From assembly GCF_048771995.1 (NCBI RefSeq), contig NC_133025.1, positions 1,302,001 through 1,366,000 on the forward strand: a stretch of 64,000 nucleotides of DNA, given 5' to 3'. Under the pieces are notes generated by a model that was not told where the DNA came from, searched no databases, and saw only the letters and a list, made by a program, of their open reading frames with translations. Shown here piece by piece: positions 45,501 through 57,500 of the stretch. The stretch comes from Taeniopygia guttata (lineage: Eukaryota; Chordata; Aves; Passeriformes; Estrildidae). Position 1 is the stretch's first letter. The number at the start of each line of letters is the position of its first letter. Made by a program: the position numbers and the translations under genes.

Positions 45501-48500
45501 GAAGCACCCAGTTTGTTTGCAGAACCTGCACTCACTGCACCACATTCCTGCTCCTTTGCTTTTTGGTTAGTTTTTTAGCTGGCTGAGGCACAGAAGTTCC
45601 CTGGACTATAGCTTTTCTTTTTCTTGGAACTGTTTAAACCTGCTCTGGACTGAACACCCAGAAAAACACCTGCAGCTCACACCTATGGCCCACCAGGGCC
45701 CAGGACACATTTCCCACTGCAGGAGGGACTGATAAGAGACTGGGTGAGCCAAGCTACACCCCACAACAACGACTTTCTGAATTTGTCATCTCTTCTGAAC
45801 ACTGAGAGGTTTTACTGAACGTGGGAAATTAATTTCTAGGAATTTTTTTAAGATATCCACCTTTAAATCTTGGTGGTTATCTTGGATCCTGGTGACCAGC
45901 ACGGTGTGGGACCCTTTTGAAATTTTAAACCTGCTTTACCTTTCTTCTAATCCTATCTCACAACAAGAAGTAAATCCAGTAGTAATTAACCAACACCAAA
46001 ACCTACCACACTCTTTAGTACATTAAACAAAGAAATCTTAAAATTAAAATATCTTAAATTAACAAACCCAAACCACTACACAAAATTAATATTTCCACCC
46101 AATTTCAAACTAAAGCCACCACAACACCTTAATTAAAGGAGCTTTGCAAAATAGGTTTATGTGCATAATGACAATGTTAATTATAGTGCCTTGTGTGCTT
46201 CACTAGACACAGCAATTAATAAACAAAGTCATCAAAATTTTTTTCCAATTGAGAGGGGGAAATGTGGGAAATGGATTTGTAGAGAATTCTCAAAGCCTGA
46301 CAGAAAGCTCACACAGTGTTCATCTGTGTGCAAACCTGGAGATGAGAAATGCTGACTGAGAGATGCCCTGGAATGGGACAGACCCTGCTGGGAGAGAAAT
46401 GGAACTAGAGACAAGTTTCAAAGGGTGGCCTTACAAATCAGACTGGATACTGGTGGCCAGCATGTTGTGGGGCTGCTTCAATCTGCTTTCTAGAGAAACC
46501 CCTTTGGAGTTTATCCCAAATTTGCCCCAAACCAGGACACATTACTAAAATTATATGGAATTTCATTTCCAGGTTGAGGAAAAGGCCAGGAACCAGAACT
46601 GCAGTCCTGGAGCTGCACTCACCAGCCCTCACAGCCTCGTTCTTCAACAACACCCTGGGACCCTCCTTGCCCAGCAAGATCCTGGTGGCCAACACAGTAT
46701 GGGGCTGCTTCAATCTGCTTTCTAGAGAAACCCCTTTGGAGATGCTCCCAAATTTGCCCTAAACCAGGACACCTTACTACAATTATATGGAATTTCATTT
46801 CCAGCTTGAGGAAAAGGCCAGGAGCCAGAACTGCAGGCCTGGAGCTGCACTCACCAGCCCTCACAGCCTCGTTCTCCAGCACCACCCTGGGACCCTCCTT
46901 GCCCAGCAGGTGCAAGATCTTGGTGGCCAGCACAGTGTGGGGCTGCTTGAATCTGCTTTTTAGACAAACCCCTTTGGAGTTTATCCCAAATTTGCCCCAA
47001 ACCAGGATACATTACTAAAATGATATGGAATTTCATTTCCAGCTTGAGGAAAAGGCCAGGAGCCAGAACTGCAGGCCTGGAGCTGCACTCACCAGCCCTC
47101 ACAGCCTCGTTCTCCAGCACCACCCTGTTGAAGATGAAGCGGATGTACTTGGAGGGGGCCGGGGTCCTGGGGCCCTCCTTGCCCAGCAGGTGCAGGATCT
47201 TGGTGGCCAGCACGGTGTGCTCGCAGTCCTCGATGAACTCGCACAGGTGAGCCAAGCCCGACTCCTTGCTCTCGGGGTTCTCCTCGATGATGCTGATGAT
47301 ACAATCCACAATGGCTCTCTTGTACTCAAAGCCACCCTGCAAAGGGGAATCAGGGACAGTGAGGCTTGGATTGGAGCGATGCTCAGCTCCTTCACGCTTC
47401 AGTGACTGCTTCCCATGGAGAAAACAATCATTTGTACAAACCAGGGGGGAAAAAGTGGACTGGATGACCTCACAGGGCATTCCCAGCCCTGTGAGCATCA
47501 GGATTTTAGCTTTCATGTTTTTCAAATCCTGTACTGCTTTAGGGGTATAACTCTGAACTCTAGGGAGAGTGTTAGTTACTGTCTTCACATTTCAATCCCT
47601 CAAGGCCTGAAATTCAAGGACACCCTAGAACCCCCAAAAAAATAAATAACTTTGCTGGGGAGCAAAGTGGGGGTAAATGACTTCATTACTTGAAACTGTA
47701 ATTGAGGATTAAACCATGATATGTAAATGGACCAAACTTTAATTGTCTGAAAAACTTGTGACCATTGTCCATCCTGCGTGTAGCCCCTTGGAGGTTTCTG
47801 ACTGCCCAAGGTTTGATGCTTTAAGTTTTATATTTTCCAGATTCTGTACTGCATTGGAATTTAACTCTAAACTTCATATACAGTGTTGGCAAGTTCTCCT
47901 CACAGCTCAGCCAGACAAAACAATCCTTTTCCAGCCCCTTGGTTTTTGGGCAGCTTCAGGCCCAAAAAGTGCAAACAGCAGCAAATTGAGGAGAGCAATC
48001 TGGGAGGATGGGACTGCATCACCTGGAGCTGGAATTGGACAATAAACCCCAACATGGAAATGGACCAAAATTATAAAATGTGAACACTCGTGACTCAGAG
48101 TCCATCTTGGGTGTAGTCCTGGCTGGGCTCTTGCACTGCCCAAGATGTATCCTGTGAAGATCTTTAATAAATTCCTACTTTATTCATTTAATACTGTGCA
48201 GCCTCTGTTCTAGGTAGCCTCTCAAGGCACCAGGTGTACCTACTGAAGGCCTTTAATAAATACTCACTTTACTCTCTTAATCTTGCCCAGCCTCTGCTCT
48301 AGAGAGTCACTCCAACTCCCAAGCATTTCACACAGATCTGACCCACCAGGAGCTGCAAGCACTCAGCCCCATCTCCCTGTGCACCCACTGACAGAAGAGA
48401 CCCTTCCCATCACCAAGCAGGTCCAAATCTGCCAAAATCCCTCCCCAGAGCCCGTGTCACACGTACATCATCCCTGAGCATGTTGGAGAGGAAGGTCATC

Positions 48501-51500
48501 ATCACGCTGTGCTTCCGTGGGTACTTCTGGCACAGGGCACTGATGGCCTGCACGACCACAACCTGCAGGAAACACAGAAGTGTTCATTTCCCTAGGAAAA
48601 ACACAGGCTTCCATCTCAAGTTGTCACCCTGATTGATTAAATCCATGTACAAGGATAAAAATCAGGTGGTGGAGTCTCAGGATCAGCGTGGAGCAACTTT
48701 GTGCCAGGGTGTGCAAGGCCTGGTTCTGCTAAGAAGATTGGAATTTCCCCTCCTTTCTTCCTTCTGGCCAGGCATGCTCATGATCCAATTTTAATTTGTC
48801 ATGTTCTGTCATTAAAACTCTTTGCAATTTCAAACTTGTCTGATACTTATTTTTCTCATGAAAACGAGGACTTAAGACCACTTGAAGCAGACTGATTTTG
48901 CAAAGCTGTGCTCCTCATGATGCAACAGGTACAACTGAACCATCCTGAACCAATTTCTAACCAGTTTAGTCACTACAGATCTTACAAATTAGGTAGAAAT
49001 TCATAATTAACACAGTTTCCAAACTGTGCACCAATTTCTAACCAGCTTAGTCACTACAGATCTTACAAATTAGGTAGAAATTTATAATTAACACAGTTTC
49101 CAAACTGTCCACCAATTTCTAACCAGCTTAGTCACTACAGATCTTACAAATTAGGTAGAAATTCATAATTAACAGTTTCCAAACTGTCCACCAATTTCTA
49201 ACCAGCTTAGTCACTACAGATCTTACAAATTAGGTAGAAATTCATAATTAACACAGTTTCCAAACTGTCCACCAATTTCTAACCAGCTTAGTCACTACAG
49301 ATCTTACAAATTAGGTAGAAATTCATAATTAACACAGTTTCCAAACTGTCCACCAATTTCTAACCAGCTTAGTCACTACAGATCTTACAAATTAGGTAGA
49401 AATTCATAATTAACACAGTTTCCAAACTGTGCACCAATTTCTAACCAGCTTAGTCACTACAGATCTTACAAATTAGGTAGAAATTTATAATTAACAGTTT
49501 CCTAACTATGCATCAAGACTGATATGATATAAACTCAACTTAAAATCCTTCTTCTACTCTAAAACAACCAGCAGGAAGTATAAGATTTGCAGGATATTGC
49601 ACAGGAGCCAGGAATCCATCAAATGATATTCTTCCTTTCTTGGAGTGATGGGAGGAAAGCACACAGGATATTTAAGCTGGAAAGCAAATTCTAAATTTTG
49701 CACTGCCAGACTAAACCACCGAAATATTGACAAACAGGAAAAGCTTCATGAAAAAATAACCAAACAAGAATAGGAGAAAAACCTGCAGCTGGAAAGAGCA
49801 GAGGCCTCCCATGGCACACCTTAAACTCATCTGAGATTTCTGACACGAAGGAGGAGATCTGTTTCATGAGCCTGTCCACGCTGCTCTCGCTGCCAGTCTT
49901 CAGCAGCGTGGTGATGGCCAGCGTGGCGATGCTCCTGTTGGAGTCTGTGATCAGGTTTTCCAGGTCCAGGTTGCAGGCAGTGACTGCAGATGGATGTTTC
50001 ATGGCCACCTGCAAGGAAAGCAATTCCAAAATTATCTGGGAGATGTAGCATCCTGCAGTTGAAAGCACTGGATGCAAGCAGAGCTCAGGGGCTTGGTTGC
50101 AGTATGTTAAATGGATTTTAAGTTACATCTCATGGGTTTGAGCCTCAAATATTTGCTGTTGTGTTGTGCAGCTCTGAAATCAGAATTATTTCCTTCAAGT
50201 GGATTTTGTAATATTAAATATCCAGGATTCCAGCTGAAAGCTCACAGATAATCAAACTACAGCTTGTTATATCCCCATGGTCCCAAAATGAGCAAACACA
50301 GCCTGCATGCAGGAAAGATTTCTGTCCCACCAGGAGATCTGGCATGGAAAAGCCAATTCTCCAGCATGGAATAATTCCAAATAAAGTCATCCCAAGGGCA
50401 GCTGCTCTGCTTGAGGTAACACACACATCATTAGGCACTGCTGGCTGGCTCTGCTCTCAGAGAATTAAGCTTTTTGGAGGTTTTGAAGCACTCACTTTAT
50501 TGAGGGTCCGCACGGCTGCATAGCGCAGGACAGGTTTGGGAGAGCTGCAGAAAAGCTGCAACACTGGGAAAGAAAAAAAAAACAACCAAAAAACAAAGAC
50601 ATGGCCTCTTTCAAAGAAAGGAATAGAGTAAAAAATCTAATATATCTCCATTCAACTACACACTGCTAAATATTCATGCAGCGCTATGCATAATTTATCA
50701 CACTGGTTAGAAAGAAACTCCTGGTTTTTATCCCACTGCCAGTAACAGGGTGGTGGCTCAGTTGTCTCTACATTCCAGTTCTATATTCCAGCTGGAGGGG
50801 AGTTTTCCAGTTAATTTGTGGTTGTTCTATCCCTGGAAATATCCAAGGCCAGGTAGGACAAGGCTTGGAGCACACTGGGATAGTGGGAGGTGTCCCTGCC
50901 ATGGCACTGAGTGATCTTTAAGGTCCCTTCCAACCCAAAATAATCCACAGTTCCCTCCCATCCCAAATTCCTGCAGCTGGATAAAAACAAGCATCACCCC
51001 GTGCCACTTCTAATGCCATTCATCTAAACCTCTGGATGAAAAAGGGATCCCATCCAAAAGCCCTTTAACTTGGGGTTAAAGGACTTTTAGCCCCAAGTTA
51101 TCAGAAAATCTGGGTTTGGGTATTATAATTCTGCTGGATTTTCTCTAAATTTCTTTATTTCAGCTGTTTCAGGGCTACAAAGGGCTGTGACCAACCTGAC
51201 ACAGCGGGTGCCAGCTCCCTGGCAGTGCAGTTTGGCAGGTGGATGATGGCAGAGGCAGCCTCATAAATCACCATCTCGTGCTTGTTCCTCAGGCAGCTCT
51301 CGATGAAGTCAAACAGGGGACTCTCGTGGCTACAAACACATCAACCCCAGGCTTTTAGGATGGAAAAATCCCTTTAAGATTGAGTTCAAGACTTTCATGG
51401 CCACAAACACAACAATCCCAGGATCTTATAGGCTGGAAAAACCCTTTGGATCCAAGACTTTTGTGGCTACAAACATAAAAATCTCATGATTTTAGGATGG

Positions 51501-54500
51501 GAAAGTCCCTTTAAGATCAAGCCCAAGACTTTCATGGCTACAAACAACAATCCCAGGGTCTTTTAGGTTGGAAAAACTCTTTGAATCCAAGACTTTCATA
51601 GCCACAAACACAACAATCCAAGGATTTCAGGCTGGAAAACCCATTTAAGATTGAGTCCAAGTCTTTATGGCTACAAATGCAACAATCCCAGGATTTTAGG
51701 CTGGAAAAACACTTTAAGCTCAAGCCCAAGACTTTCATGACTACAAAAGCAGAATCCTACGATTTTAGGCTGGAAGAAGTCCTTAAGATCAAATTCAACA
51801 CTTTCAAGGCTACAAACACAACACTCCCAGGATCTTTTAAGCTGGAAAACTCCCTTAAGACCAAACCTAAGGCTTTCAAAGCCACAAACACAACAATCCC
51901 AGGATCTTTTAGGTTGGAAAAACCCTTTGAGTACAAGATTTTCATGGATAAAAAAGAAGAATCCCAGGATTTTAGGCTGGAAAAAGTCCTTAAGATTGAG
52001 TCCAAGACTTTCATGGCTACAAACACAACAAACCCAGGATCTTTTAAGTTGGGGAAACCTATTTAAGATTGAATCCAAGCCTTTATGGCTACAAACACAA
52101 CAATCCCAGGATCTTTTAGGATGGAAAAACCCATTTAAGATTGAGTCCAAGACTTTCATAGCTACAAAAGAAGAATCCCAGGATTTTAGGCTGGAAAAAG
52201 TCCTTGAGTCCAAGACTTTCAGGGCTACAAACACAACAATTCCAGGATCTTTTAGGCTGGAAAACTCCCTTAAAGTCCCTGCATTATCACAGCACTACAG
52301 TTCAGTCTCTGGAGATTTCCACAAACACTTAAAAAACACAGCTGTTTCCAAACCTTAATTAATTTCTCTGATTTAAATATTTAAATCTTGCCTTACTTAC
52401 CCCTCTTCAGATTCCCTGAGCAGCTTGCTGGCAATCCTAATCAGCATGCAGTAGGCAAACTGGGATTTCAGGCCAGATTTGGTGAATTTATTCAGCATCT
52501 TGGAGACAGCCAGGCGGTCGTTTTTCCTAAGGTGATAGAGCAGCCCCAAAGCATGATACTATGGGATGGGAAACAGAGGGGCAGGCACTGAGTACAGCTG
52601 GAAAATCCACATTAAAACATCAAAAGAGGGATAATTATTGCTCTTTCCTGGCAGAAATACCTTCCAACCTCAACTGAGCTGAGTTTCCTGACATGTTGCA
52701 AAGATCTGTAATGTTTCCTTGCCCTTTCTCTTCACTCTCAACTATTCCTGAAGATCCAAAGAGCCACAAAGTTAATTTATTTCCTTTCCCCCTCCTATTA
52801 AATCTCATAACTTCAAATGTTTCAGCTTCGCACAGTAACTCCTGCATTTCTAATGATCTCCACATCCAGGATATCCCAAGGCCTTGAAATGACAGCTGAC
52901 CTCACAAAAATCCTTGAGGCCTTTTTGATGGAACCACAAAGGGACATTTCTAGTTCTTTGTCAAGTGTTTTGGCTTTTTTTTACCCCCATAAAACTGATT
53001 TACTGCAAGGCTTAATGAAGTTGCTAAGTAAGCAAGAACAAAGCTGATTTTACAGAATCTTTCTGATCATGAGTCTGGAACAAACAGAATAATTCCACAT
53101 TCTGAACACAGAGAATAATTCCATTTCCACAGGTGTCTGGAATATCTGTGCAAAATATTTACTCTTGTGGAGACCTTGCTGATATTTGGGTTCATCTTTT
53201 GTATCTGTCAAATTTTCTGAAGGCCAAGAGATGCTCATTGGGAGGCAGTGAGATGATTTCCCAAGCTTTTTCAGCACTCGGATTCAAACCTCTTCTGCAA
53301 GAACCACTGTGAGACAAGCAGCAGCATTCCAGCCACCAGAAATTTAGCAGGAAAAAGGGAAGGATACTCCAGAGCCAGCCCTTAATTAACAATCTTGTGC
53401 TGGCATCATGGAAAAATTCATTTATTTTTTGAAATTGTTAAGTTGTTTCCCAAAATCACAATTCTTGCTTTTAAAAGACTAAAAAAAATTATTATTTTTT
53501 AAGTTTTCTTAAGAACTTCCAGAATGCCACTAAGCGCCCCCCAGCATTTTTAGGGACATCCACCCTCAAACACACCTGTACCATGATGTTGTCACTGGAA
53601 GCTGCTTCCTGAGCTTCATTGATCCACCTTTTGACCACGTCATAGCTGATCTTCATCATGTGCTGCAAAAGAATTGACACTGGAGACAAACTCACAGCAC
53701 TTCCACAGCCACTCTCTTATCCTAAACTCCTGTAAACTGTGGATTTCCCTCCATCTCAGTCTCAAATTACCATGCTCGCTTCTATTAATAAAAATATTCA
53801 CTCATGATATCCTTCCCAGCCTTTTTGCCTCAAAAAGGGAGAGGAAATCAGAGTGGGTTCCTTCCTCTTGCCCTCCTGGTGTCTATTAGCAGAAATAATC
53901 CTGAATTGCAGCTTCAGCAGATAATTTCATGGCCCCTCCCCAGATAAATTCATGTTTTACACTGACTGCAGAAATCTGAGCATTTTGCACCAGGCTGCAC
54001 TAGAAATTATTATGATTGATATACTCAAATGTTAGGAAAGGAATTGGAAGAGAGAAAGGAAATTTTTTTTTCTTATTTTCCAGTGAGATGAAGAAACAAA
54101 GGAAAAACCAAAACAAACACAGCAGACTCAGCTTCCCAGCCTGACAAAACACCAGATTTACAAAAATCTTCTGCTTTACTTACGAAGGAAGACACCAGAG
54201 CAGAGCTGGACACGCCGGGGACTTTGTCCACAATGGCCTGTTTCATGTACCTCTCAATGGCTTGGAGCATTGTACCCTGGCAAGGGGAAAACAGGGAAAA
54301 AGGAATGTGTGGATGCTTTGGAGGAAGAGGATAAAAGCAGCAGAAAACAAACATCCACATTCAGAGGACCCTCAGCAAAAATCTTGAGTTATTTCTGCAA
54401 GAGACTTGGGTTTGAGCTGCCTGGTCCTGAAGGGTCAGTGACAAAGTCACCAGCAGAGCAACCCCAGATCAGAAAGGAGCTTCCAAATTTTCCAGCTGCA

Positions 54501-57500
54501 CATTCCCAGTGCTCCAGCCCATTTCTCCTGGCACAGGGCATTGAGTGCAGCAATCCAAGATAGAAACTGGAGCTCCCAAACATTCCAGCTGCACATTCCC
54601 AGTGCTCCTGGCAACTGCAGAGGGCATCAAGCAAAGCAATCCCAGACAGCAGCTGGAGCTCCCAAATTTTACAGCTGCACATTCCAGTGTTCCAGTGTCA
54701 CATTTCTCCTGGAAATTGCACAGAGCAATTAAGTGCTCCATTAAGTGGAGCAATCCCAGATAAAAACTGGAGTTTCCAAACATTCTAGCTGCACATTCCC
54801 AGTGCTCCAGCACCACATTTCTCCTGGAAATGGCACAGGGCATTGAGTGCAGCAATCCCAGATAAAAACTGGAGCTTCCAAATTTTCCAGCTGCACATTC
54901 CCAGTGCTCCAGTGTCACAGAGCCCCTGGAAATTGCACTGGGCATCAAGAAGACCTATCTCAGATAGAAACTGGAGCTTCCAAATCTTCCAGCTGCACAT
55001 TCAAGTACTCCAGCACCACATTTTTCTTGGAAATTGCACAGGGCATCGAGCAGAGCAATTTCAGATCAAAAAGGAGTTTCCAAATCTTCCAGCTGCACAT
55101 TCCCAGTGCTCCAGTGTCACAGAGCTGCTGGAAATTGCTCAGGGCACTGAGCAGCCCTCCATAAGGCAGCAGTTCCACCCCTGCTGTAAAATGCACCCTG
55201 CAAAAGGGCAGTTTTGGGGTTTTAAACCACTCATCAGCTCACCCCCAATGTACTCACATCAGTGATCCTGCACAGAGCTCGGATGGCCGGGCCTCGATAG
55301 ACATCCTCCTTTCCTGTCATGTCTTTGGTCAAACTGAAACCACCAAAACATCCTGTTAACACTTCCTGAATGCCCCAGCTCTCCGTGCTCCTGTGGCATT
55401 CACCAACACCTCCTCAATGTCCCCAGCTCTCCGTGCTCCTGTGGCATTCACCTCATTCAGCTGCTCTAGCTCTGTGGAGGAGCAACCTCTTCACAATCAG
55501 CTTAATTTGAGATTTATCAGCATCAAAACCTGGAGAGATACTGAGCTACGAAATGCCCACCCCACTGAATTGATTTGCCATGGGCCTGGTTTGTTCAGCT
55601 CATTCTCTTTCTTAGTGCTGCTGCTTGTTCCACATGGAATTTTGATTTAGAAATACTGAGCAAAGTTCTGTTTGGTTTATTTTATATATATCTAAAGTTG
55701 TTCAGCAATCCAACAACAGATCCAATTTTTGCTCTTGCAACAGCTGCAATGTCTTTTTGCAGTCAAAAAAATGAAGAGTTCAGTTGGGAGAACGAATTGG
55801 GCTTTACTTTAATTGCTCTGACAGCAAAGTCACAGCCTAAGCTGTGACAAAACAAGAATTAAAAAAAAAACCCCACCACCCTAAACGACAAGAAAACAAA
55901 GTAACAACCTTTTGTACACTGAATTCTCCCCCAGAGTGGGAACAAAATAACATTTGAGAGGGTGGCACAGACTGTGCATCACAGAACTGCTGTGTCCTTA
56001 TCAAAGCTCAGCACTGCAGCAGCTCATGCACGGGCAGGGGCTGCAGCCCCTTTGCCAGAGGGTGACCCCGCTGTCCCACCTGCTGGTGACAATGATGACA
56101 TCCTCAGAGATATTGGCCATCTCTTTGATTGTGAGGTAACACATTCTTCTGAGGGTTTGCTGTGGAAACGTGGAGAAAAAGATTAAACTCAGTGGTAATT
56201 AGAAGTTTCAAAAGGTAAATGAACATAAAAATTAAATGTTTCACTTTGAAAGAAATATAAGCTTTTAAACAAAACACATTGCTTTCAATGCAAAGTTAAA
56301 AGTGTAGAACTACATTTGATCCCTGGATAAGAGCCGAACTCCCTGCCACCAGAATTTAGTAAAATGATAAGAACTAATACAAAAAATCCTTTATAATTAT
56401 CAAAGAAGTGATGCAGCACATCTGTACTCAGAAGCCCCACAATCATCAGTTATAAGCTTTGAAAATAACTTTGTTATTGTAAAAAAAAAATGGAAGCACA
56501 TGTGGAGTGTTGGCATTAAGTCTTTGAAAAAAATTTATATTTTAAAACATCCTCTATTTTTAAAATGTGGATGTGAGAAACATTTCAAACACTCTGTACT
56601 TCCAAAAATGAACAGCTACACCTTCCTTGAACAAATCTCTAACAAGCAAACTGTTTTAAATTAAAATTAATGAGCCCCATCACATGAACACTGCTCTGAG
56701 CTCTCACACTCTGCAGAAGAGATCACAGAAGGACTTTACACTCTGCTGAGCCCAAAGATGAATTCCCAAATTCAATTCCCAAACCAATCTATGATTTTTA
56801 GGGTGCTCTCATCCTTTGCCTCAATGAGATCAAGGCTGACCCATGTTCTAAGGAACAGCAGCCTTTGATCTGCAGGCAGTTTTAGAATTCTATTTCCAAT
56901 TAAGCAGATGGCGATTTGCAAGGGGAAGAACCAACCACCAAGTGCCACTGATTTGTAAATCCAGGCTTTGTGGTTATCCCCACTTTTACAGCAGGAATTC
57001 ACTCAGAACCCACCGCCACCCCCAACCCAACCCACAGAACAACCACAGGTTATTATCCACTCCTCTGTTTCCAAAGCAGGAACTGCTTCCAGAGCTCCTC
57101 CTGTGCACTGCTTGCCTCCCACATCCCAAATTCCAAAGGTTTGGCAGCTCCTGCAAGCCCAGGCAGAACAGGGAGAGGCAAAGCACCAGGTCCTTACATC
57201 GTTCGACTGAAACAACCTGGTCATGGCAAAAAAAGCTTCCGTGGCTTCCGTGGTGCCGAAGTGTTCACCCTGGAATTGGCAGAGAGGAAAAGAAGGAATT
57301 ATCCAGCTCCTTTTGCTAATGCCCTCCCACACAGCAGGAATCTCTCCTTGGAGACTTTCTCCTGTAAGAAACCATCCTTGCCTTCCCAGGGAATTCACAA
57401 TTCTCTCCACTCTAAATGCCCTCCACAGGGATGGAAGTTTCCCAAGGTGTTTTCCCTGTGGAAAACTTCTTTCCCACTAAAAAGATTATATATTTCCCAC

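Noticed and set aside
48950-49515. CRISPR-like regular repeat
   Set aside because: The units are contiguous 81-base copies without distinct spacers and lie in a vertebrate intron.
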